From contig CAXGTL010000002.1 of the NCBI GenBank assembly GCA_964012725.1, positions 1-56,986 on the forward strand: a stretch of 56,986 nt of DNA, in the 5' to 3' direction. Shown in pieces: positions 35,326-41,983 of this stretch. The notes beneath the pieces were generated by a model. It searched no databases, had not been told where the DNA came from, and was given only the letters and a program-made list of their open reading frames with translations. This stretch comes from CAXGTL01 sp964012725. Lineage in GTDB: Archaea; Nanobdellota; Nanobdellia; Woesearchaeales; CAXGTL01. How positions within the stretch are numbered: position 1 is the first letter of the stretch; every line of letters begins with the position of its first letter. The position numbers were made by a program, and so were the translations under genes.

Positions 35326-35453
35326 TGAACCCGCCCGGACTTTCGTAATAATATGATTTCGAACCGGGGTCAACCGGTATCTTCTGTAAAAACAGCCGAA
35401 GCCGGTTGCACTATTTACCTGATCCTAAGATCTCCAGGCTATGCTACGGGTCC
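35326..35453 (-). tRNA. tRNA-Arg(TCG) with three introns
   Basis: Acceptor GGACCCG/CGGGTTC, D-stem GCAT/GTGC, anticodon stem ACCGG/CCGGT, T-stem CCCGG/CCGGG. Removing three insertions gives a normal tRNA: ~18-19 nt in the D-loop (loop spans 35412-35440), 17 nt after position 37 (35379-35395), and ~18 nt in the T-loop (loop 35339-35363). Anticodon TCG reads CGA/CGN arginine codons. Discriminator A at 35326. No encoded CCA. Confidence 0.9.
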
Positions 35454-35516
35454 ATTATACTTAATAATAACAAAATAAACACAAAACTATAAAAACCTTT
35501 ACATAAAAAAAGAAAT

Positions 35517-35566
35517 CCAGCAAAGTTGAAAACTTTCTGGAACTCAAAAATCTATGATTTTCGAGT
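35517..35566. terminator. Tandem hairpins after the Alba gene
   Basis: First hairpin CCAG-c-AAAGTT/AACTTT-CTGG (35517-35540), second ACTC-AAAAATC/GATTTTC-GAGT (35542-35566). On the minus strand, downstream of the Alba stop, the pair is followed by a T-rich run, so it can end that transcript. The second belongs to the palindrome type also found at 38628-38650 (inside a tRNA insertion) and 43795-43813. Confidence 0.5.
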
Positions 35567-35578
35567 AAAAATAAAAAC

Positions 35579-35863
35579 TTACTTCTTCAGTAATACTATC
35601 TCAATTGTTGAAACTCTTACTTGTTTACCTTCTTTGTTTTGAAATTCTTCTGAATCAATATTTATCTCTTTAGTTTCTACTTGGCCAGTTAAGAACCGTT
35701 TAGTTGCTACTTCTGCAATATCTACTGCTCTTGATATAAATTTACCACGAGCCTTTACAAGAACTTCACTTGCTCCTTTTGTTGTAAACTGCATAACTAC
35801 ACCTGTTACATAGTTCATAAAAGGTCTACCACCAACAAAGATTGTGTTATCTGTTCCTACCAT
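35579..35863 (-). CDS. albA: Alba nucleic-acid-binding protein
   Basis: 94 residues from MVGTDNTIFVGGRPFMNYVT. The Alba fold is clear: VGGRPFMNYVTGVVMQF, KGASEVLVKARGKFISRAVD, VATKRFLTGQVETKEINI, and VRVSTIEIVLLKK. Chromatin and RNA-binding dimer. The ATG at 35863 is preceded by GGAGGGAT; a TTG at 35878 is upstream and rejected. S17e lies 20 bases upstream on the same strand. Confidence 0.93.
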   Translation of the reverse strand: MVGTDNTIFVGGRPFMNYVTGVVMQFTTKGASEVLVKARGKFISRAVDIAEVATKRFLTGQVETKEINIDSEEFQNKEGKQVRVSTIEIVLLKK

Positions 35864-35882
35864 AGTTAATCCCTCCAAATAC

Positions 35883-36068
35883 TTAACTATTTTTCTTTAG
35901 TCTTGTTATGTAGCCTGCAATTATATTCCGAAGCTTTTTAGAAGGAATATCTGCAAACTTTGCTACTAATTTCTTGTTTTCTTCGAATGTCTTTTGAAAT
36001 TCTTCAGAGTGTTTACTAAACAAATCTTTTGTTACTCTTTTTATCAATTGTGTTTTTATTCTTCCCAT
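35883..36068 (-). CDS. rps17e: 30S ribosomal protein S17e
   Basis: 61 residues: MGRIKTQLIKRVTKDLFSKH, FEENKKLVAKFADIPSKKLRNIIAGYITRL. Archaeal S17e is a short helical small-subunit protein of this length. Its leader region (36091-36140) contains two 21-base hairpins. Confidence 0.92.
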   Translation of the reverse strand: MGRIKTQLIKRVTKDLFSKHSEEFQKTFEENKKLVAKFADIPSKKLRNIIAGYITRLKKNS

Positions 36069-36092
36069 TTAATCTCAACACCCTTATTTATG

Positions 36093-36140
36093 TCAGAATT
36101 CAAAGAATTCTGATTATGATCATGAATATTTTATTCATGA
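36093..36140. repeat. Pair of perfect 21-base palindromes upstream of S17e
   Basis: TCAGAATTC-AAA-GAATTCTGA (36093-36113) and TCATGAATA-TTT-TATTCATGA (36120-36140), each nine base pairs with a 3-base loop, separated by six bases. They fall in the S17e leader and after the ferredoxin stop. A similar pair with a 6-base spacer occurs upstream of S3Ae (37102-37151). Confidence 0.6.
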
Positions 36141-36172
36141 CATAATAGGATAGTAAACAATCTTTATAAAGG

Positions 36173-36385
36173 TTACTCTTTAACTTGAATACATCCTGAA
36201 GATGCAGTATGGGCTTCACAAGCTCTACATCCAATGCATGCATCTGGATTTTTAACTATAATTTTATTATTTTCTAAAGCAAAAACATCTACAGGACAAA
36301 TTTCCATAACACTATTTAATTCTTTTTCCTGTTCTTTAGTTTTAACTTTACTATAATCAATAATAGGTTTAGGCACTTTTATCAC
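36173..36385 (-). CDS. Small [4Fe-4S] ferredoxin
   Basis: 70 residues. One cluster is supported by CIGCRAC plus the Cys of EICPVDVF; a further Cys lies in SSGCIQV. Electron carrier, possibly for the POR complex, though no operon link exists. Starts with GTG (36385, or 36376) inside the end of the S3Ae gene, overlapping it by up to 17 bases, so translation is coupled. Confidence 0.8.
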   Translation of the reverse strand: MIKVPKPIIDYSKVKTKEQEKELNSVMEICPVDVFALENNKIIVKNPDACIGCRACEAHTASSGCIQVKE

Positions 36386-37082
36386 TTGTTTTTTTATTTA
36401 CTGTAATAGGTTCTGTTTCTACTTCTTTATTTTTAGATTTAATTATTTCTAAAGACCTAACTTCAGCAATTCTAATAGGAGATAACTTTTTCAAATGTTT
36501 TTTTAATGTACTTTGTATTCTAAAACTCATTAAATCTTTAATTATATTAGAAAAATCATTTTTAGCAAAATAATCAACTAAAAATCTTTCAGCTTTTTTC
36601 ATAACAGCTGTTTTTGCTGACCTTTTACATTTAAAAGTTGCTAATATCAAAGATTTAATTTTAAGATTCACATTATCTTTAGTTTTAAGATAAAAAGTCC
36701 ATTCCATTTTATCTTGATTTCTTCTAACTAATCTTTTAACAGCAGAAGGAATTAATTGATATTTAGTAAGATTTGTCATTGCTTTATTATCTTTTATACT
36801 TTGAACAGAGAAAGTAACAACTGTATTTTGTTTTTTCATATCACCTGTTAAGTCCATTAAATTTGCTCTTACTGTTTTTCCTATTAAAGCATTTGATTCA
36901 GGAACTAAACTTTTACCAAGAATTGTTTCATTAAAAGACTTTGGTGCTAATATATAGTACCAGTTCTTTTTTTTAACTTTAGTTAATACTCTAGATTTAG
37001 CCTTTTTAAGCATAGCTCTTTGAGCTGTTTGCTTTTTCTGTTTTTTTATTTGTTTTTTTGCTTCTCTCTTAGCTTTTGACAT
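36369..37082 (-). CDS. rps3ae: 30S ribosomal protein S3Ae
   Basis: 237 residues. Basic N-terminal extension (SKAKREAKKQIKKQKKQ), then WYYILAPKSFNETILGKSLV, ANLMDLTGDMKKQNTVVTFS, IPSAVKRLVRRNQDKMEWTF and KLSPIRIAEVRSLEII, which are S3Ae (eS1) hallmarks. An AAGGAG ribosome binding site precedes the ATG. The leader holds tandem palindromes. Confidence 0.93.
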   Translation of the reverse strand: MSKAKREAKKQIKKQKKQTAQRAMLKKAKSRVLTKVKKKNWYYILAPKSFNETILGKSLVPESNALIGKTVRANLMDLTGDMKKQNTVVTFSVQSIKDNKAMTNLTKYQLIPSAVKRLVRRNQDKMEWTFYLKTKDNVNLKIKSLILATFKCKRSAKTAVMKKAERFLVDYFAKNDFSNIIKDLMSFRIQSTLKKHLKKLSPIRIAEVRSLEIIKSKNKEVETEPITVNKKTSDKSA

Positions 37083-37101
37083 GTTGAAAACTCCTTGTTT
37101 G

Positions 37102-37151
37102 TCAGAGAACAGAGCTCTCTGATCATGCTCAGAAATGTCTTACATTTCTGA
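37102..37151. repeat. Pair of TCAGA-type palindromes in the S3Ae leader
   Basis: TCAGAGA...TCTCTGA (37102-37122) and TCAGAAATGT/ACATTTCTGA (37129-37151), six bases apart (TCATGC). A third AT-rich hairpin, CAAAAATG/CATTTTTG, follows near 37163-37186. In the S3Ae mRNA these form a structured 5' leader. Confidence 0.6.
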
Positions 37152-37276
37152 CATTTAACATCCAAAAATGATTTATAACATTTTTGATATGCTATATATG
37201 GAGTTTCAACGTGTATTTAAAAAGGTTACTATAAATATAGAAACGTTTATATAGATAGTTTCCAAAATAAATACTT

Positions 37277-37795
37277 ATGGGAGACATAATCAATGGTCCT
37301 AGACCAATTCCAATATTAAGATATACAGGAGTATTTGACTATGACGGAATCTATAATCTTATAGTTACATGGTTTAGTGATAATAAATATAGGTTTTGGG
37401 AAGCAAAACACGAATTTAAACCAACTCCAGATGGAAAAGAGCTTAAAATACATTGGCAAGCAGACAAAAAAGTAACAGGATATCTTAAATATATGATTAA
37501 AATAGAACTAGTTATGTTTGATATGAAAAAAGTTGAGATTATGGAAAATAATATTAAAAAGCAAAGATATAAAGGAAGATTTGAATTAAAGATTAAAGGT
37601 GAAGCAGAACTAGATTATGAAGGAAGATGGGAAACATCTGAGTTTAATGAAAAATTAAGAAAATTCATGCATAAGTATTTATTAAAATATTATATTATGT
37701 TTAAAGTATGGGATCCATTTTATTATAAAGTTCATGGATTATTAACAAAAATAAAGATATTTTTAAATATGGAAACAACTGAAAGTGCTTATTAA
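37277..37795 (+). CDS. Conserved-looking protein, paralogue 1
   Basis: 172 residues, rich in aromatic residues. Reads as an alpha/beta domain: PILRYTGVFDYDGIYNLIVTW, YMIKIELVMFDMKKVEIME, ELDYEGRWETSEFNEKLRKF, YYIMFKVWDPFYYKVHG. The downstream gene is a paralogue sharing KVEI(M/V) and (Y/L)EGRWE in the same order. No known family recognised. TATA-like ATTTAAA ~60 bases upstream. Confidence 0.6.
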   Translation: MGDIINGPRPIPILRYTGVFDYDGIYNLIVTWFSDNKYRFWEAKHEFKPTPDGKELKIHWQADKKVTGYLKYMIKIELVMFDMKKVEIMENNIKKQRYKGRFELKIKGEAELDYEGRWETSEFNEKLRKFMHKYLLKYYIMFKVWDPFYYKVHGLLTKIKIFLNMETTESAY

Positions 37796-37807
37796 GGTGA
37801 AAGGAAT

Positions 37808-37852
37808 ATGTCTCAAAATTGCAATTTTGAGGCTATGAACGTAACGGAGTGA
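37808..37852 (+). CDS. 14-codon leader ORF with embedded perfect palindrome
   Basis: Encodes MSQNCNFEAMNVTE, the same length as the leader at 6177-6221. AAGGTGA lies seven bases upstream. Codons 2-8 form the perfect 20-base palindrome CTCAAAATTGCAATTTTGAG (37812-37831), followed by GCTATGAACG. Its TGA ends seven bases before the next ATG. Confidence 0.4.
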   Translation: MSQNCNFEAMNVTE

Positions 37853-37859
37853 AGTGAAT

Positions 37860-38360
37860 ATGGCTGAAACAAAATATGTATTAAAAGGACTGGTAGTTAA
37901 ATATAATGGATTGTTTAACATAAAAGCATTTTACAAATTCTTAGACAAATTTTTCAAAGATTATGGTTATGATAAGAATGAAAAAGTTAATGAAGAAAAA
38001 ACACATAAAGGTGGAAAAGACATTTTCTTAAAATTAGAACCATTTAGAATAGTATCTGATTATGCTAAGAATTTTATTGAAGTCAAAGTTTCTATGAAAG
38101 ATATTAAAGAAGTAGAAATTGTTAAAGATGATAAAAAAATTAAAATGAATGATGGTACAATTACTATTGATATAAGTTGTTATCTAAAGACTGATTTAGA
38201 AGGTAGATGGGAACAGAAACCAATCTTTGTATTCTTAAGAACTTTGATTGATAAGTTTGTTTATAAGTTTTATTTAGGTAATATGGAAGCAGACCTAGCA
38301 AAAGACACAAAAGAGTTATATCATTCAATTAAGTCTTTCTTGAATCTGTATAAGTATTGA
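37860..38360 (+). CDS. Conserved-looking protein, paralogue 2
   Basis: 166 residues from MAETKYVLKGLVVKYNGLF. Paralogue of the preceding gene: YAKNFIEVKVSMKDIKEVEIV and TDLEGRWEQKPIFVFLRTLI align with it. The ATG at 37860 is preferred; an in-frame GTG six bases upstream lies in the GGAGTGAAGTGA translation signal. A family B element starts four bases after its stop. Function unknown. Confidence 0.6.
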   Translation: MAETKYVLKGLVVKYNGLFNIKAFYKFLDKFFKDYGYDKNEKVNEEKTHKGGKDIFLKLEPFRIVSDYAKNFIEVKVSMKDIKEVEIVKDDKKIKMNDGTITIDISCYLKTDLEGRWEQKPIFVFLRTLIDKFVYKFYLGNMEADLAKDTKELYHSIKSFLNLYKY

Positions 38361-38363
38361 ATA

Positions 38364-38489
38364 ACTTCATTCAAAATATCCGTCTGCGCCATTGTTTGCT
38401 ATTATTTACAAAGTAAATAATGGCAAAGGCCAGATGAAGTTTTGCTGAATTTTAATGAGGCAAAACGGAATAGGATTTTTGGATGGAGT
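38364..38489 (+). repeat. Family B inverted-repeat element, copy 3
   Basis: Starts ACTTCATTCAAAATATCCG and ends GGATTTTTGGATGGAGT. The inner hairpin is GCTATTATTTAC/GTAAATAATGGC and the second hairpin GTTTTGC/GCAAAAC; both differ from copy 2 by paired changes. In sense orientation four bases after the 37860-38360 gene. Confidence 0.7.
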
Positions 38490-38558
38490 AGTTTTAAACA
38501 AAAGGTTTTTAAATACATTCTTAGTAATTCTTACTAGACCAGACATTTTGTGAGGGTT

Positions 38559-38583
38559 ATCAGATAAGTTAGTTCTTTCTGAT
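38559..38583. repeat. TCAGA-type palindrome inside the first tRNA-Leu insertion
   Basis: ATCAGA...TCTGAT arms with AAG/CTT inside, 25 bases. Same termini as the palindromes at 26794, 36093, 37102 and 37129. Confidence 0.5.
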
Positions 38584-38627
38584 CCTTTGAGCGAAGTCTG
38601 GTCAATTCGAAATCTTGATTTTGAATA

Positions 38628-38650
38628 CTCGAAAAATCGTAGATTTTGAG
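38628..38650. repeat. CTCGA-type palindrome inside the D-loop insertion of tRNA-Leu
   Basis: 23 bases, arms CTCGAAAAATC/GATTTTGAG. Nearly the same sequence as 35543-35565 (reverse strand) and 43795-43815. Confidence 0.55.
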
Positions 38651-38855
38651 ACTTAACGCGCAGGACTTAAGCTTTTTTATGGACACTCATCTGTAAATGA
38701 GATATCCTGTCCCTTAGTGGGTCCGTGGGTTCGAACAAGTTCACTGACGTTCGTTGCTTTCGACGTTATGAACATCGAAAGGCCCATCCCTCACATTTTC
38801 TTTTATATTCTCTAAACAATAAAAATATATAAATAACAACAGAATAATAAAATCT

Positions 38856-39515
38856 ATGAATCTACTATTCTTAGGTAAACCAGGAAGTGGGAAAGGAACT
38901 CAAGCTAATTTATTAAGGAGAACTGAACAATTAATTCATGTTTCTACTGGTGATATGTTAAGAGAAGCAAAAAAAAAGAAAACAGAATTAGGACTAGAAG
39001 CATATAAATACTGGAAAAATGGTGGTTATGTACCAGACGATATGATGATTAAACTAATGGAAGAACAAATAACACCTATTTTACAATTAGAAAAATATTT
39101 GGGTGATGGTTACCCAAGAACAATTCCACAAGCAGAAGCCTTTGATAATTTAGTTAAAAGGTTAGGAGTGGAACTTGATAAAGTAATATTATTAAGAATA
39201 TCTGATAAAGAATGTAGAGAAAGAATGCTTAATAGACTCTATTGTAAAAAATGTAAAATAAGTTATAATACAAGTCATGAACAATTTTTTGAATCTATTG
39301 AAGGAAAATGTAATTATTGTTTAAAAGATTTAAAAAGAAGAGAAGATGATTCACCTGAAAATTTAGATAATAGATTAATAATATATAAAAATGATGTTTC
39401 ACCATTGGAAAATTATTATTTGCAACAAAGTAAACTAATAAGAATTAATGCAAACAGACAACCTTTTAAAATTCACAGAACATTAAGAAAACGTCTTGGA
39501 CTATTATCAAAATAA
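38856..39515 (+). CDS. adk: Adenylate kinase, paralogue 1
   Basis: 219 residues, long (zinc-lid) bacterial-type AK. P-loop GKPGSGKGTQANLL, HVSTGDMLREA, GDGYPRTIPQAEAF, lid Cys pairs CKKCKISYN...CNYCLKDL and RREDDSPENLDNRL. Maintains AMP/ATP/ADP balance. Most archaea use a different (AdkA) family, so this type is shared with bacteria. Followed 36 bases later by a second AK. Confidence 0.92.
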   Translation: MNLLFLGKPGSGKGTQANLLRRTEQLIHVSTGDMLREAKKKKTELGLEAYKYWKNGGYVPDDMMIKLMEEQITPILQLEKYLGDGYPRTIPQAEAFDNLVKRLGVELDKVILLRISDKECRERMLNRLYCKKCKISYNTSHEQFFESIEGKCNYCLKDLKRREDDSPENLDNRLIIYKNDVSPLENYYLQQSKLIRINANRQPFKIHRTLRKRLGLLSK

Positions 39516-39551
39516 CAAACTTTAAAAACTAATTCTCCATAAATAATAAAT

Positions 39552-40181
39552 ATGAAAATAATCTTACTAGGACCTCAAGGTTCTGGAAAAGGAACTCAAG
39601 CAAAGTTATTAAAAAAGGAAATAAAATTACCACATATTTCTGTAGGTGCTTTGTTTAGAAAGATTTCTAAAAAAAAGACAAGTATATTAGGAAAAAAACT
39701 AAGGAATTATATGAACAAAGGTTTACTTGTACCAAATAAAATAACAACAAAAATTCTAAAGCAAAGATTAGAAAAAAAAGATTGTAAAAAAGGTTTTATT
39801 TTAGATGGATGCCCTAGATCTTTAATTCAAGCAAAAGAATTAGACAAAATAACAAACATTGACAAAGTATTTTATATACACATAACTGATACTTTAGCTG
39901 TAAAAAGACTTAGTAATAGATGGCAATGTCAAAAGTGCGGAGCAATATATGGAATTGATGTAAAACCTAAAAAAAAAGGAGTTTGTGATAAATGTAAAGT
40001 TGAATTATATCAAAGACAAGATGACAAACCAAAAGCTATTAAAGAAAGATTACGTGAATTTCATCAAATGATAAAACCAATTCTTAAACATTACAAAAAG
40101 ATTACTATAAAGATGGATGGTTCTTTGCCTGTTAATAAATTATTGTCTCAAATTAAAAAAGAAGTTAAGAAGATTAAGTAA
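39552..40181 (+). CDS. Adenylate kinase, paralogue 2
   Basis: 209 residues. P-loop GPQGSGKGTQAKLL, HISVGALFRKI (Gly-Ala in place of the usual Thr-Gly-Asp), DGCPRSLIQAKEL, lid CQKCGAIYG...CDKCKVELY, and RQDDKPKAIKERL. The T-G-D motif that contacts AMP is altered, so substrate preference may differ from paralogue 1 (for example another NMP). Overlaps the convergent truD gene end by eight bases. Confidence 0.88.
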   Translation: MKIILLGPQGSGKGTQAKLLKKEIKLPHISVGALFRKISKKKTSILGKKLRNYMNKGLLVPNKITTKILKQRLEKKDCKKGFILDGCPRSLIQAKELDKITNIDKVFYIHITDTLAVKRLSNRWQCQKCGAIYGIDVKPKKKGVCDKCKVELYQRQDDKPKAIKERLREFHQMIKPILKHYKKITIKMDGSLPVNKLLSQIKKEVKKIK

Positions 40182-41172
40182 ACATTTGTTTTATAACTTC
40201 AGTTGCATAACAACCTTTCTGCAATCTGAATAATATTTTTATATAAAATTTATTTTTATTTAATTTATCTTGAAGAATTGGACCAATACTAAGGTCTTCA
40301 GCAAAAACAAAAAGATCTCTTTCTGCACCTTCTTGGCTTAGATGAGGTAATGATTTGATTATAAAATCTCTTTGTGTAACTTGTTCTTTAGACAGAATAT
40401 TATCATAAATTGTTTCTAATTCATAAGGAATGTCAGAACCAAAACCTAAGATTGTTATTGGAATATTTTCCATATCATAAATATCTTTATCACCAATATA
40501 TTGTTTAGCACAATCATTCCACATAAAAGATTGATATGCATGAACAAATAATTTCAATAATTTATCAGGTACTAATTTAAGTGCACCAACATAATCATTT
40601 TTTTTCCCACCTAAATAATCATGAAATTCATTATTTAACTTATTATTAGTAGAACTTATTAATTCAATTGCTAATTTAAAATCACCTTTTATAATAGCTT
40701 TTCCAACATCAGCATTATTCTTAGAAAATCTTTGTTCACCAAAAAAATTAATGATTTTTACTTTATCAAATTCTCTATACTTTACTTCAAAATCTTTGGC
40801 TTGTTTTTGTGTTAAGTTTCTGACAAAAATACCAAACTCATTTCCTATTAAATCACCCAAGAACAATGGATTTTTTGAATATCCTTTAAACACTAACTGT
40901 CTATCTAATATTTTAAACTTACTTAGTTTATTTTGATATTTTCTTTCAACTGTTATTAATTGAGTTGTCATTGCATTTTTATCTTTATTTCCAGCATAAC
41001 CTATTTGTCTTGGTTTTATTTTTAAGAACTTAGCTATTCTTTGTATTACATCTATTGTATTATATCCTATCTTATCTAGAATAAAGACTGCATAAGGACC
41101 ATCTTTAACACATTTTAGATTATTAATTTCCTTTACAATAAAATCTGATGGTTTTTGTTTGATTTTGTACAT
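40174..41172 (-). CDS. truD: tRNA pseudouridine synthase TruD (archaeal Pus7-type)
   Basis: 332 residues. KIKQKPSDFIVKEI at the start; active-site motif GYAGNKDKNAMTTQLITVE with the catalytic Asp; GNEFGIFVRNL; NFFGEQRFSK; and the TRUD insertion domain between. Modifies U13 of tRNAs (in some archaea also position 35). Slightly shorter than typical archaeal members. Monocistronic, directly upstream of the tRNA-Arg(CCT) gene but on the other strand. Confidence 0.93.
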   Translation of the reverse strand: MYKIKQKPSDFIVKEINNLKCVKDGPYAVFILDKIGYNTIDVIQRIAKFLKIKPRQIGYAGNKDKNAMTTQLITVERKYQNKLSKFKILDRQLVFKGYSKNPLFLGDLIGNEFGIFVRNLTQKQAKDFEVKYREFDKVKIINFFGEQRFSKNNADVGKAIIKGDFKLAIELISSTNNKLNNEFHDYLGGKKNDYVGALKLVPDKLLKLFVHAYQSFMWNDCAKQYIGDKDIYDMENIPITILGFGSDIPYELETIYDNILSKEQVTQRDFIIKSLPHLSQEGAERDLFVFAEDLSIGPILQDKLNKNKFYIKILFRLQKGCYATEVIKQMFT

Positions 41173-41229
41173 ATTTGTATAAGAAATTAAGAAAGATATT
41201 TAAAATATACTCTTATTTCCTATATTCAA

Positions 41230-41330
41230 GCACCCGTAGCATAGTTAGGATAATGCATCAGCCTCCTATTATTAGAAGTAAGCTGAGGATCGAGAGTTCG
41301 AAATAAATTACGGAAGTCTCTCCGGGTGCG
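41230..41330 (+). tRNA. tRNA-Arg(CCT) with two introns
   Basis: Acceptor GCACCCG/CGGGTGC, D-stem GCAT/ATGC, anticodon stem TCAGC/GCTGA, T-stem GAGAG/CTCTC. Loop CTCCTA-A is split after position 37 by 12 nt (TTATTAGAAGTA). The T-loop is 21 nt instead of 7, an insertion of ~14 nt (ATAAATTACGGAAG region). Anticodon CCT reads AGG. Discriminator G; no encoded CCA. Confidence 0.9.
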
Positions 41331-41335
41331 CTTTA

Positions 41336-41932
41336 TTATCTAGGAATCTTACTTTCTTGAAACTTCAGCAACTCATCAACAAAACTAATATTCTTTTGTT
41401 TTAATCTATCTAAGAAATTAACAAACACTTTAGCAGTTACCAAAGCATCTGACATAGCTCTGTGTTCAGTTGTTTCAGATATACCTAAATGATTAGACAC
41501 AGAGGATAGTTTCTTGCTTGGTAATACAGGCAACAATCTACGTGCTAATCTACAAGTACATAATTTATCATTAAGCATTGTATAATTATGATGTAATTGT
41601 GCATTATGATTAAGAAAATTATAATCAAAAGTTGCATAATGTCCAATAAAACATTTATTTCCTAAAAAATTAAAAAATTCAGGCAATACTTCATTAACTC
41701 TAGGTGCATCTTTAACCATATCATTATCAATACCTGTAATCCTTGTTATAAAACCTGGAATACGAACTTCAGGATTAACTAAAGTCTCAAACCTATCAAT
41801 TATTTCAGAATTTCTAAGTTTTAAAGCACCAATTTCAATAATTTTAGAAGTACGACATGATAATCCAGTAGTTTCTATATCAACTACAACAAACTCATGA
41901 TTATCTACATGTCTATCATCCCTTTTAAACAT
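41336..41932 (-). CDS. DnaQ-like DEDDh 3'-5' exonuclease
   Basis: 198 residues. ExoI VVVDIETTGL, ExoII FIGHYATFDYNFL, ExoIII EHRAMSDALVTAKVF with the His-x4-Asp pair of DEDDh enzymes. Similar to the epsilon subunit of bacterial DNA polymerase III and to stand-alone proofreading/RNA-trimming exonucleases. Ends six bases from the tRNA-Arg gene (convergent). Confidence 0.9.
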   Translation of the reverse strand: MFKRDDRHVDNHEFVVVDIETTGLSCRTSKIIEIGALKLRNSEIIDRFETLVNPEVRIPGFITRITGIDNDMVKDAPRVNEVLPEFFNFLGNKCFIGHYATFDYNFLNHNAQLHHNYTMLNDKLCTCRLARRLLPVLPSKKLSSVSNHLGISETTEHRAMSDALVTAKVFVNFLDRLKQKNISFVDELLKFQESKIPR

Positions 41933-41983
41933 ATAGATTGAGATGAGTAAGTTATATAAATATGTTATTGTTATACAAATATT

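Larger units (their letters stand above)
38550..38795 (+). tRNA. tRNA-Leu(TAA) with four introns
   Basis: A 246-nt gene. Acceptor GTGAGGG/CCCTCAC, D-stem GCG/CGC, anticodon stem CAGGA/TCCTG, long variable arm CCCTTAGTGGG and T-stem GTGGG/CCCAT identify a class II tRNA; loop CTTAAGA gives anticodon TAA. Insertions: ~32 nt between acceptor and D-stem (38559-38590), ~50 nt in the D-loop (loop 38594-38656), 32 nt after position 37 (38672-38703), and ~46 nt in the T-loop (loop 38730-38782). Without them the remaining ~86 nt match archaeal tRNA-Leu closely. Exact splice sites of the non-anticodon introns are ambiguous by a few bases. Confidence 0.88.

Noticed and set aside
36093..37186. CRISPR-like array
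   Set aside because: The repeats are palindromes of varying sequence without regular 30-40-base spacers or cas genes.
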